The notes under the pieces: model-generated
The model's database searches: none
What the model saw: the letters and a program-made list of their open reading frames with translations, nothing else
Told to the model about the DNA's origin: nothing
Assembly (NCBI RefSeq): GCF_900090275.1
Contig: NZ_LT607755.1
Span: forward strand, 4,588,001-4,652,000
DNA: 64,000 bases
Source of the DNA: Micromonospora zamorensis
Lineage (GTDB): Bacteria > Actinomycetota > Actinomycetes > Mycobacteriales > Micromonosporaceae
Reading direction: 5' to 3'
Program-made: the position numbers and the translations under genes
Shown: positions 34,235 through 42,113 of the stretch, piece by piece
How the letters are laid out: each line of letters opens with the position of its first letter
Position numbering within the stretch: position 1 is the first letter of the stretch

Positions 34235-34266
34235 ACGGTAAGCCTGTACCCAGATATCAGATGCAA
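34235..34266 (-). promoter_or_regulatory. Possible MerR-type promoter with long spacer
   Basis: On the minus strand TTGCAT and TACCGT are about 20 bases apart, the stretched spacing that MerR-family activators need, with a weak dyad in the spacer and a GATATC core. It precedes the Cys-pair gene directly. Inference from spacing only. Confidence 0.35.
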
Positions 34267-34270
34267 GCCC

Positions 34271-34306
34271 GACGCCTGGCTGGGCTGGAATCCCCCGCCA
34301 GGCGTC
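34271..34306 (-). terminator. Hairpin GACGCCTGGC/GCCAGGCGTC
   Basis: A perfect 10-bp stem (34271-34280, 34297-34306) with a 16-base loop. It lies just after the small open frame following the SDR gene and before the MerR operon promoter, so it fits a terminator. Confidence 0.6.
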
Positions 34307-34312
34307 GTGTGG

Positions 34313-34450
34313 TTACCAGGCTCGACCGGACCGGCGGGGCCGTCGGGCCAGGGACAACCACCCGAGGAACCGCGCGGGCATCGCCGGCAGGTTAGGACGC
34401 AGACCCAGACCGTGTACGTCGTCGATCGGAGCAGTTCGCGGAGTCCTCAT
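34313..34450 (-). CDS. Possible 45-aa protein coupled to the SDR gene
   Basis: ATG at 34450 overlaps the SDR stop (ATGA). The frame gives 45 residues, basic, containing LGLRPNLPAMPARF and GWLSLARRPRR, and ends with TAA at 34313-34315, just before a terminator-like hairpin. The coupled start and position support it. There is no homology I recognise; it could also be a fragment of a larger gene. Confidence 0.35.
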   Translation of the reverse strand: MRTPRTAPIDDVHGLGLRPNLPAMPARFLGWLSLARRPRRSGRAW

Positions 34451-35322
34451 CGGCCGACGGCTCCCTTCGGGTAGTGGCGGCGCAGGTTGGCGGCGAGGAC
34501 GCGGTCGAGCGTGCGGTCGGAGAGCATCGGGCCCAGGCGCATGATCAGGGCGGCATCCCGGCCGGCGGTGTAGCGGGTGCGCGGTCTACGCGTCGTCACA
34601 GCCCTCGCGATGACCCGGGCGGCGGCGTCGGCGGTCAGCCCTGAAGCAGTGCCCGAGGTCATCAACTTGTTGTTGGCCTGGACGAGGCTGCCGTAGCGCT
34701 CGTCCTGCTCCGGCGTCATCTGGGCGGCCAGGTGGTTCGCCGCCTCGACCCCGCGGGCAGCCATCTCCGTGCGGACGCCGCCGGGCTCGACCACCACCAC
34801 CTGTACGCCAAGTGGAGCGACCTCCCGGCGAAGCGAGTCGCTGACCGCCTCCAGGGCGAACTTGGCGCCGGCGTACGCGCCGTATGTGGCCATGGCGAAC
34901 TTGCCGCCCACCGAGCTGATGTTGATTACACGACCCTTGCTGCGTAGCAGCGCGGGTAGGAGCGCTTGAGTGACAGCGATGTGGCCGAACAGGTTGACTT
35001 CGAACGCCCGCCGCCACTCCGTCATCGGCAGGACTTCGACTGGAGCGTTCACCTGAACGCCAGCGTTGTTGACGAGCGCGTGCAGTGCACGGGGGTCATC
35101 GGCGACCCGCGCGGCGAGTGCCTCCACGTGCTCGGACTTGGTGATGTCGAGGATGACCGGCTCGATGTCTGTCGATCGGATGACGTCGGCGTCACGGTCG
35201 CGTCGCACACCGGCCAGGACGTGAAATCCCTGGCGAGCCAGCTCGCGGGCGGCTGACGCGCCCACGCCCGTGGACGCTCCAGTCACGACGACCAGCCTTT
35301 GGATTTCAGATGACGTTGTCAT
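34447..35322 (-). CDS. Short-chain dehydrogenase/reductase
   Basis: 291 aa. TGASTGVGASAA nucleotide loop, NNAGVQV, and SSVGGKFAMATYGAYAGAKFALE catalytic region, typical of classical SDRs. ATG at 35322 lies within a palindrome matching the adjacent TetR operator. Divergent from that TetR gene. Same gene pairing as at 30182-31740, with a different operator. Confidence 0.92.
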   Translation of the reverse strand: MTTSSEIQRLVVVTGASTGVGASAARELARQGFHVLAGVRRDRDADVIRSTDIEPVILDITKSEHVEALAARVADDPRALHALVNNAGVQVNAPVEVLPMTEWRRAFEVNLFGHIAVTQALLPALLRSKGRVINISSVGGKFAMATYGAYAGAKFALEAVSDSLRREVAPLGVQVVVVEPGGVRTEMAARGVEAANHLAAQMTPEQDERYGSLVQANNKLMTSGTASGLTADAAARVIARAVTTRRPRTRYTAGRDAALIMRLGPMLSDRTLDRVLAANLRRHYPKGAVGR

Positions 35323-35324
35323 CT
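35308..35324. promoter_or_regulatory. TetR operator A (AGATGAC-N3-GTCATCT)
   Basis: A perfect 7-bp inverted repeat with a 3-base centre. It covers the ATG of the SDR gene. Confidence 0.75.
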
Positions 35325-35342
35325 TAGCTACCCTACTGTTTC

Positions 35343-35359
35343 AGATGACACTGTCAACC
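35343..35359. promoter_or_regulatory. TetR operator B (AGATGAC-N3-GTCAacc)
   Basis: An imperfect copy of operator A, 35 bp away centre to centre, just upstream of the TetR start codons. Each is preceded by TTTC. Confidence 0.7.
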
Positions 35360-35373
35360 CTATGATGGGCGTC

Positions 35374-36021
35374 ATGACCACCCGTGCGGAGTCCGCCGCC
35401 GCCACCCGTCGCGCTCTGCTCGACGCGGCCGCCGAACTCCTCGACCTCGGCGGCCCCGACGCGGTCACCTTGCGCGAGGTGGGCGCGCGGGCAGGCGTGA
35501 CCCGGGGAGCGCCGTACCGGCACTTCACTGGCAAGGACAGCCTGCTGACCTCCGTCGCGGCCGAAAGCTGGGAACGCATCGGCGACCAGGTGCACGCCCT
35601 TCGGACCGACCCGGCCCTGTCCGCCTCCGATAAGCTGCGCGGCGCTCTCCGTACCCTCATCGACGTCGGCCGGAAGCAGCCGCACCTGTACCAGGTGTTG
35701 TTCAGGCGACGCGCAAACCTTCCTGGGCAACTCGGCGACGGGATGGATCGCATCCGGCGTCAGCTATGCGGGCCGGAAGGCGACCCGGCCGTGGCCGACC
35801 GCGCGGCCGAACGCTTTCAGGGCGAGTTCCTGAACATCGTCGCGGACCTCGTGGGAGAGCGAAACGCACGGCGCCATGGCGCCCTGCTGCTGACCAGCGC
35901 CCACGGCATCGCGAGCATGGAGATCAGCGGCTACCTCGACACAGGCAAGTGGCACACCACCGCCGACGAACTCGTCGACACCCTCGTCCGCATGGTCACG
36001 GACGCCGGCGAAATGCCATAG
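35374..36021 (+). CDS. TetR family transcriptional regulator
   Basis: 215 aa. HTH: RRALLDAAAELLDLGGPDAVTLREVGARAGVTRGAPYRHF. C-terminal TetR_C domain with GALLLTSAHGIASMEISG. ATG at 35374 gives the family-like N-terminus; ATG 35362 and 35365 are in frame. Controls itself and the divergent SDR gene through operators A and B. Confidence 0.9.
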   Translation: MTTRAESAAATRRALLDAAAELLDLGGPDAVTLREVGARAGVTRGAPYRHFTGKDSLLTSVAAESWERIGDQVHALRTDPALSASDKLRGALRTLIDVGRKQPHLYQVLFRRRANLPGQLGDGMDRIRRQLCGPEGDPAVADRAAERFQGEFLNIVADLVGERNARRHGALLLTSAHGIASMEISGYLDTGKWHTTADELVDTLVRMVTDAGEMP

Positions 36022-36095
36022 CAACGCCCACGCCCCCTCGACGGCAGACGCCCTGTGCGGATCCGCGGCGAGCGACCCCCTTGTCGGGAGCCATC

Positions 36096-36286
36096 ATGGA
36101 CATCAGCAACGCCCTGTGGCACAAGTCCACCCGCAGCGGTGCGAGCGGCGGGAACTGCGTCGAGTGGCAAGCAACCTGCGCGGTGTCGTGGCCGTCCGCG
36201 ACTCGAAGCCCGCCGCCGGGCCGGCATTGACCTTCGCCCCAGTAGCCTGGGCAAGGTTCGTCGTCCAGGTCGCCGAGCGGCCGTAA
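36096..36286 (+). pseudogene. DUF397 gene with a frameshift
   Basis: Frame 1 from ATG 36096 reads ALWHKSTRSGASGGNCVE, the start of DUF397. From about 36164 the domain continues in another frame (NLRGVVAVRDSKPAAGPALT, then FAPVAWARFVV) to TAA at 36284-36286. Adding one G after 36164 (GAG-GTG) restores the whole domain, so one base is missing: a real mutation or a sequencing error. DUF397 genes usually sit beside Scr1/WhiJ-type helix-turn-helix regulators; none is adjacent here. Confidence 0.8.
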
Positions 36287-36327
36287 CCGCGCCGAACGCG
36301 CGCCAATCGGCCCGGCCCGTTTGGTGA

Positions 36328-36355
36328 CTGGAGCGCGGGTCGAAGCCCGCTCCAG
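36328..36355 (+). terminator. Terminator-like hairpin
   Basis: CTGGAGCGCGGG pairs with CCCGCTCCAG (one bulged base) around loop TCGAAG, after the DUF397 remnant and before the low-G+C genes of the opposite strand. Confidence 0.55.
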
Positions 36356-36413
36356 GGAGTGCGGTCGACGGGATGCCGATCAGTGGCGACGGACTGGTTG
36401 ACTGCCTAAATGC

Positions 36414-37094
36414 TTAACGTCCAAGGTCGCGCCTAAGTCGCGCCGAGGTTTGGGCTTGGGTTGCCATTCCCAGGACTGAAGACATGATAGACACGAGAAT
36501 GCCAATGACGATCGACGGAAGTAACCAGATATAGCTCAGCGCCCAGCAGAAAATGATTACTATGCCGATGACGCCAGCCGCCAGTAGGTCGATTTTCTGG
36601 GCGGCCTCGTAATTTTTGAAGGCACTACCTCGAATCTCTCTCTTACGAACGACTGAAGCGTGCCAGTTAGCTATGACGGCCGCGAACGAGAAGGCCGAGT
36701 AAAACAGTAGCCAGTGCCGTAGGTCTCTAACCACCGCCACTGATGTGGCAGCCTCCCTGCTGAGCACGTAAGTAGGCCAGAGGAAGAGGGCTAGCTGCGC
36801 CCCAGCGATCGAGAAGGAGGCGAGGACCTGCGTAAGGCGCAGTGGTCCAAATAGAAGCAGAGTGCCAACTTGGATACTATAATAGGCAAGAACGGCACCC
36901 AATATGGAGGCAGCAGCAACTCCGAATGAGATGTACTCCACCGAAGTGGACTGCTTACCCATAACGACGCGACCAAGCAGTACAATGGCAAGCAGGATGT
37001 TGGCACTCGCTACGATTACTGAAAATTCATGCCAATGATTGCTGGCTTGATTCTCAAGTCGTTCTCGTACTCGTCTTACCGAATCCTCTTCCAT
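36414..37094 (-). CDS. Unknown six- to seven-span membrane protein, low G+C island gene 2
   Basis: 226 aa. A basic, Glu-rich cytoplasmic N-terminus (EEDSVRRVRERLENQ) is followed by about six to seven membrane segments and a short basic tail. G+C is about 47-52% in stretches I counted, far below the surrounding 70%. No family motif recognised. ATG at 37094 has AGGGGCG upstream, 74 bases after the other membrane gene's stop, so the two form a unit. Probable recent acquisition. Confidence 0.75.
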   Translation of the reverse strand: MEEDSVRRVRERLENQASNHWHEFSVIVASANILLAIVLLGRVVMGKQSTSVEYISFGVAAASILGAVLAYYSIQVGTLLLFGPLRLTQVLASFSIAGAQLALFLWPTYVLSREAATSVAVVRDLRHWLLFYSAFSFAAVIANWHASVVRKREIRGSAFKNYEAAQKIDLLAAGVIGIVIIFCWALSYIWLLPSIVIGILVSIMSSVLGMATQAQTSARLRRDLGR

Positions 37095-37168
37095 CTCGCC
37101 CCTAGCATAGGTCTAAGCACGGCACGAGCAGGCAAGTTGGGGCACCCGCTTGGTCGGACCAACCGCCG

Positions 37169-38158
37169 CTAGTCACTGGGCATTCGTGGCACGGTAGTTC
37201 TGCGCGCACGCCCACCGCGTCGGAATACCGCCGACCGCACACGCGAAGGAACGACATCTCTCTCGCCTTCGACTTGGCCGCTCCCCGGATAGTCCCCGCT
37301 TGACCGGACGTCTGGGAAGTAGTGGCAGCTACGGGCAGCCAAGACGGCGAATGAGGTGAGGATGGCAAAACTCAAAGCCAGCACGCCAAAAAGGGCAGGG
37401 TCGGGCAGCAGGTACGTTACAGGTTTCGTGCCCACGAACACCGTACCGGCAATCATGGTAACCGCCGATCCGATGATGAGGCGGGCCATCACCTTTGGAA
37501 TCCACAGTGGCGGGGGCGTGCGCGGCTTGCGAAACACGACCAGCGCGAGCACTCCTATCAGCACGGTGAGCGCACTGAGCAAAAGGCCGAACCCATAGGG
37601 ACGAGTAAGCGCGACCTCCTTGTTGACTCGGCACACGTCGGAGACACCCTGGCCGACCGCTGCTTGGCCGATACAGCCTCTTATATCAATGTCCAACGCT
37701 GCAGCGGCGATAAGGGTCATTGCTACAACGGGGCCGATCACCCCGACCAAGATCCGGGCCGACGCCAGCATCGGCAATAGATGGCCAAACGGCGCAGCTG
37801 CGAGCGCCGTAGCGTAGAACATTCCGAGAATCGCCAGACAGAACGCGGGACCGTGAAGAAATATAGCAGAAAAGGCGATCTCAGAATCAGGTGGATGACT
37901 CGCGAGTATCCCGTATGATACCGCACATATAATCAAGGAGCCGAGCGTATTGAATAGGACCACTGTAACCTGCTGGTGGACCTGTGAGCCTTCGTCGGGA
38001 CGCCGCTTGTTCACCGACTGCACATGTTCCGACGCTCCAGGCGTTCGGTTGAGGTATAGGAGAAGCGCACTAAAGGCGAAACCGGCGAGAACGCCGGCGA
38101 CCTGGGAATACGAGGCCGCAGTTGCGCCGATGTCTATGACCGAACTTGCGAGGATCAC
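37169..38158 (-). CDS. Unknown seven- to eight-span membrane protein, low G+C island gene 1
   Basis: 329 aa. Begins ASYSQVAGVLAGFAFSALLLYL, a start seen in poorly known actinobacterial membrane proteins. It has about seven or eight membrane segments and a Ser/Arg-rich cytoplasmic tail of about 60 residues. No catalytic motif. GTG at 38158 follows AGGA by 6 bases. G+C near 52% in a counted line. With the next gene it forms a two-gene foreign cassette beside rnpB. Confidence 0.75.
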   Translation of the reverse strand: MILASSVIDIGATAASYSQVAGVLAGFAFSALLLYLNRTPGASEHVQSVNKRRPDEGSQVHQQVTVVLFNTLGSLIICAVSYGILASHPPDSEIAFSAIFLHGPAFCLAILGMFYATALAAAPFGHLLPMLASARILVGVIGPVVAMTLIAAAALDIDIRGCIGQAAVGQGVSDVCRVNKEVALTRPYGFGLLLSALTVLIGVLALVVFRKPRTPPPLWIPKVMARLIIGSAVTMIAGTVFVGTKPVTYLLPDPALFGVLALSFAILTSFAVLAARSCHYFPDVRSSGDYPGSGQVEGERDVVPSRVRSAVFRRGGRARRTTVPRMPSD

Positions 38159-38744
38159 CAGAGTTCCTGCCCTTCGCAGTTACGAAGTGCAACCTCCCTC
38201 AGTCTGCTCTGCTCGCATCGACAGGGCAACCGCCCCGCCGAGTCAACTTCGCCGAAAAGCAGCGCCACAGCAGATGATGCGCCTCAATGTAGAGAGGGAA
38301 TTGTCCGATCATCTCGCAGAAGTAGACGGACAGGCGTTCGACGTGTCGGGCGTGCATCCGGTCGGCTAACCTGGTCAGACGGTTACGGAGCTGCCGCTCG
38401 GGATCACTGGCCCTGCCGCAGCGGCCGCAGCTGGAGGGTAGTGCCGCGGCGGGCCTCGGCGACGACCAGGTTGTCCGGTCACCGTCGGTCCAACCCCGGG
38501 ACTGGCTTGCCACCGTGTGACGGGGTCGAGGCACCAGCTCCACCGCCAGGACGTGCCCAGCATTCGCGGCAGCCGGCGGCACAGCGGCAGAGCCCACACG
38601 TCGCCGAAAGGCCCTCAGGACGACGCAGGGCGTAGCCGGATCCGAGGTTGACTGAGCCCCCGCTCAGGCCGTCCCAGGCCGTGGCCAGGCCGTCAAACGC
38701 CACCCAACGATGACCAAGGTCAACCAACTGCACCCAATAGACGA
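38159..38744. other. Gap between the low-G+C pair and rnpB; possible gene remnant
   Basis: No convincing intact gene. On the minus strand 38199-38597 can be read as 132 residues with a plausible half (RLADRMHARHVERLSVYFCEM), and neighbouring frames also carry protein-like pieces (LCRRLPRMLGTSWRWSWCLD at about 38520-38590), suggesting a decayed, frameshifted gene, but no family is recognised. Confidence 0.4.
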
Positions 38745-38778
38745 CCAGCTCAGAGCCTTGATCACGGCTCTGAGCTGG
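38745..38778 (-). terminator. rnpB terminator
   Basis: A perfect 13-bp stem CCAGCTCAGAGCC/GGCTCTGAGCTGG (38745-38757, 38766-38778) with loop TTGATCAC, 3 bases past the last paired base of the RNA gene in the direction of transcription. Confidence 0.85.
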
Positions 38779-38781
38779 TGG

Positions 38782-39209
<428 letters not shown>

Positions 39210-39333
39210 GCTCCTATCCTAACGACGGACGGTCCGTCGGCACTCCCGCCCCACCTGGGCAAGATCGCGCAGGTCAGGAGGGGTCGAGGGCGAGGTCTTC
39301 GCCCTCCGAGGGGACGGCTAGCCTCGTGGGGCT

Positions 39334-40095
39334 ATGGATCTCTCCCACGCCGCGCTGCTGCTCGCCGCCGGTGTCGCCGCTGGCACGGTCAACGCGGTGG
39401 CCGGTGGTGGCTCTCTGATCACCTTCCCGGCGATGATCGCGGTCGGGTTGCCCCCGGTGCCGGCGAACGTCAGCAACTCGGTGGCCGTGTTCCCCGGCTA
39501 CCTGGCCAGCGTGGCGGGTAGCCGGCAGGACCTGCCGCGTCCCCGCGCGTTGGCCACTCTGGTTCCCACCACGATCGTCGGCACGATCCTCGGGGCGCTG
39601 TTGCTGCTGGCCACGCCGGCCCGCGCGTTCGAGCTGGTCGTACCGTTTCTGGTCCTCGGCGCGACAGCGGTCCTGGCCTTCCAGGACCCGCTGCGCCGGC
39701 TGGTCGGTCACCCCCGGGACATGTCGCCCCGCCAGCGGACGGTCGCGGTGCAGACGATGGTCGGGCTCGGTGCGGTGTACGGCGGGTACTTCGGTGCGGC
39801 GCTCGGGGTGATGCTGGTCGCCGGCTTGGCCCTGGTGTTGGACGCGACCCTGGCGCGGGTGAGCGCGATCAAGAATCTGCTGTCCGCGGTGGTGGGGTTC
39901 ACGACGCTGGTGGTGTTCGCCCTGTTCGGCCCGGTGAACTGGGCGGCCGTCGCGGTGGTCGCGCCAGCCACGTTGATCGGGGGGTACGCGGGTGCCCGAC
40001 TGGTCCGCCGGCTGCCGCCGGTGCTGCTGAAGACGCTGATCGTGGTGTTCGGTACGACGATCGGCCTCTACCTGCTCTGGCGCGCGTTGAGCTGA
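39334..40095 (+). CDS. TSUP family (TauE/SafE) anion/sulfite exporter
   Basis: 253 aa with about eight membrane segments in two repeated halves. GTVNAVAGGGSLITFPAM near residues 17-34 and YGGYFGAALGVML in the second half are the family's internal-repeat motifs. Probably exports sulfite, sulfonate or organic anions; the exact substrate is unknown. ATG at 39334. A family 2 hairpin follows the stop. Confidence 0.9.
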   Translation: MDLSHAALLLAAGVAAGTVNAVAGGGSLITFPAMIAVGLPPVPANVSNSVAVFPGYLASVAGSRQDLPRPRALATLVPTTIVGTILGALLLLATPARAFELVVPFLVLGATAVLAFQDPLRRLVGHPRDMSPRQRTVAVQTMVGLGAVYGGYFGAALGVMLVAGLALVLDATLARVSAIKNLLSAVVGFTTLVVFALFGPVNWAAVAVVAPATLIGGYAGARLVRRLPPVLLKTLIVVFGTTIGLYLLWRALS

Positions 40096-40104
40096 CGTCA
40101 GGAG

Positions 40105-40172
40105 CCGCGCAACTTCGGGGAAACTGCTGCCTCAGCGCGCGTCGAGGCAGCAGTTTCCCGGAAGGTGCGCGG
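40105..40172. repeat. Intergenic hairpin, family 2 copy 2
   Basis: Left arm CCGCGCAACTTCGGGGAAAC (with TGCTGCCTC) and right arm GAGGCAGCAGTTTCCC (with GGAAGGTGCGCGG) pair over about 29 bases with few mismatches, 10-base loop. Followed by ATCTTG. Same design as 1140-1199. Lies between convergent genes. Confidence 0.8.
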
Positions 40173-40186
40173 ATCTTGAGACGGGG

Positions 40187-41419
40187 TCAGTACACCTCGC
40201 CCACCGGCTCCTCGGCAGTCTTCTCGGTGTCGGCGGCGGCTCGGTTCCAGCGGGACCAGAGGACACGCTCGCCGTAGCCGGCGGCCATCAGGTGCGCGAA
40301 GGCCAGGTAGACCAGCACGCCGACGGCGAGCACCCCGAAGCCGACCCAGAACGGCAGCGACAGCGAGTGCTCGGCGAGCTTGCCGGAGATGATCGGCGCT
40401 GGCGCGGCGGCGCCCCAGCGGACCAGGTTGAACGCGCCGGTGGCGACGCGCCGGTCGCTGGAGCCGAGGCCGAGCGCCAGGTCGGTGAGGTTGGCGTTGG
40501 CCAGGCCCATGCAGAGTCCGGCGAGCACCAGCACCACGAGCGCTTCGGCTGTGCTGCTGGAGGTGGCGAAGAGGACCATGCAGACCAGCAGCCCGGCAAT
40601 GGCCACGCCGACGGTCTGCACGGCGCCGATCCGGTGGGCCAGTCGGTGGCCGATCACCATGATGCCGGCGGCCAGGCCGAGCCCCCAGCCGGTGAAGGCG
40701 AGCCCCAGCGGGATGACGTCCAGGCCGAGGAAGAGCGGCGTGTAGCCGAGCACCACGAAGAACACGAAGTTGTACGCGCCGGTCACCACGCAGAGGACGA
40801 TGAACGCCGGCCGGCGGTAGGTGGCGAAGATCTGGCCGACGCGTACCGGGGCCTGGCGGTTGGTTGGCTCGCGCAGCTTGCGGGAGGCCACGCCGAGGGC
40901 GAGGACCATGAAGACGCCGCAGACGAAGAACGGCAGCCGCCAGCTGATCTCACCGAGCAGGCCGCCGATCAGCGGGCCGACGGCGAAGCCCATGCCCAGG
41001 GCGGTCTCGAAGAGGCCGACCACCCATTCCCGGTCGACGGCCAGGTTGACCAGCACCACCATGGCGGTGGCGAAGAACATCGCGTTGCCCAGACCCCAGA
41101 CGCCGCGCAGCACGGAGAGCTGCACGATGTTGTCGCTGAACGAGGCGAGGATCGCGGCGAGGCCGACCACGGAGACGCCGGTGATGAGCACCGGTTTGAA
41201 GCCGAAGCGGCCGCTGGCCAGGGTCGCGGGGATCATGCCCAGGGCCATGACCGCGATGTACGCGGTGAACAGCAGCTCGACCTGCCAGGCGGTGACGCCG
41301 ATCGCCTCGCCGATGGCGGGCAGGATCGGGTCGACGACGGCGATGCCGGCGATGGCGAGGAAGGCCACCAGCGTGGTGGCGTAGATGGCACTGCGGTTCG
41401 GTTCGGAACGCCGATCCAC
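40187..41419 (-). CDS. MFS transporter (drug-efflux type)
   Basis: 410 aa, twelve membrane segments. Motif A-like MALGMIPATLASGRFGFKPVLI after the second helix, and GVWGLGNAMFFATAMVVLV in helix four region. Probably pumps out a toxic compound. GTG at 41419 follows GAGGAGT. Divergent from a MarR repressor that shares a 43-bp palindrome with it, the standard layout of a drug-inducible efflux pair. Confidence 0.9.
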   Translation of the reverse strand: MDRRSEPNRSAIYATTLVAFLAIAGIAVVDPILPAIGEAIGVTAWQVELLFTAYIAVMALGMIPATLASGRFGFKPVLITGVSVVGLAAILASFSDNIVQLSVLRGVWGLGNAMFFATAMVVLVNLAVDREWVVGLFETALGMGFAVGPLIGGLLGEISWRLPFFVCGVFMVLALGVASRKLREPTNRQAPVRVGQIFATYRRPAFIVLCVVTGAYNFVFFVVLGYTPLFLGLDVIPLGLAFTGWGLGLAAGIMVIGHRLAHRIGAVQTVGVAIAGLLVCMVLFATSSSTAEALVVLVLAGLCMGLANANLTDLALGLGSSDRRVATGAFNLVRWGAAAPAPIISGKLAEHSLSLPFWVGFGVLAVGVLVYLAFAHLMAAGYGERVLWSRWNRAAADTEKTAEEPVGEVY

Positions 41420-41432
41420 TCCGACTCCTCAG

Positions 41433-41475
41433 ATAGCTGTATGGTACAGGTACTTATCCTGTATCATACAGCTAT
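41433..41475. promoter_or_regulatory. 43-bp palindromic operator between MFS and MarR genes
   Basis: Arms ATAGCTGTATGGTACAGG (41433-41450) and CCTGTATCATACAGCTAT (41458-41475) match with a single mismatch around TACTTAT. The right arm reaches into the MarR ATG. TATCAT (41462-41467) is a good -10 for MarR, which would place its start of transcription at or near the ATG. Confidence 0.85.
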
Positions 41476-41932
41476 GAGTGACGACGACGAGATCACCCTC
41501 GGCCGCATCGAGACCGAGGTTGCCCTGCTGATGCGCTTCGGCGAGGCGACCCGGCGGGCCACCGGCACCGCCGAGCACCGGGTGCTCGACCGGGCGGCGT
41601 ACGTGATCCTGCGTCACCTGGACACCGCCGGCCCGCAGAACGTCTCCGCGCTCGCCGCCCGGCTCAACCTGGACGGCTCGACCGTCACCCGGCAGGTGTC
41701 CGCGCTGCAACGCGACGGCCTGATCGCGCGCGCCCCCGACCCGACGGACGGCCGAGGCACGGTCATCTCTCCGACCCCGGCCGGGCTCCAGCGGATGGCC
41801 GCCGTGCAGAACGCCCGCACCCGGCTCTACGGCGACATGCTGGCCGACTGGAGCGCCGAGGACCGCACCTCCCTGGCGACCCTGCTGGGCCGTCTCAACC
41901 AGGCCCTGGTCTCCCGCAGCCGCCCCCGCTGA
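41474..41932 (+). CDS. MarR family transcriptional regulator
   Basis: 152 aa. Winged helix with NVSALAARLNLDGSTVTRQVSALQRDGLIARAPDPTDGRGTVISPT, the classic MarR recognition helix and wing. ATG at 41474, immediately after the palindrome, with no room for a ribosome site, so the message is probably leaderless. Likely represses itself and the divergent efflux pump until a drug binds. Confidence 0.92.
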   Translation: MSDDDEITLGRIETEVALLMRFGEATRRATGTAEHRVLDRAAYVILRHLDTAGPQNVSALAARLNLDGSTVTRQVSALQRDGLIARAPDPTDGRGTVISPTPAGLQRMAAVQNARTRLYGDMLADWSAEDRTSLATLLGRLNQALVSRSRPR

Positions 41933-42069
41933 GTGCCGAAACGCGCCTGAGCCGAACGCGCCTGAGCGGCGGGAAACGCCCTGATTCGTTTACGACATCA
42001 GCTCCACAGCGTCCGAGCAACACCCGCAGCGCCCGGACGGCACCCCGCACGATCGCGGCGGAAAAGGTG

Positions 42070-42102
42070 CGCCCGGGCACCGACCACGTCGGCACCCGGG
42101 CG
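42070..42102. terminator. Hairpin between MarR and symporter genes
   Basis: CGCCCGGGCACCGA pairs with TCGGCACCCGGGCG (two mismatches), loop CCACG, between two convergent genes. Could serve both. Confidence 0.6.
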
Positions 42103-42113
42103 CGTACCCGATC

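Noticed and set aside
36414..38158. Transposon or prophage identity for the low-G+C pair
   Set aside because: No transposase, integrase, terminal repeats or attachment site duplicates could be found by eye.
40292..41473. N-terminal extension of the MarR frame
   Set aside because: Antisense to the MFS gene; the MarR fold begins at 41474.
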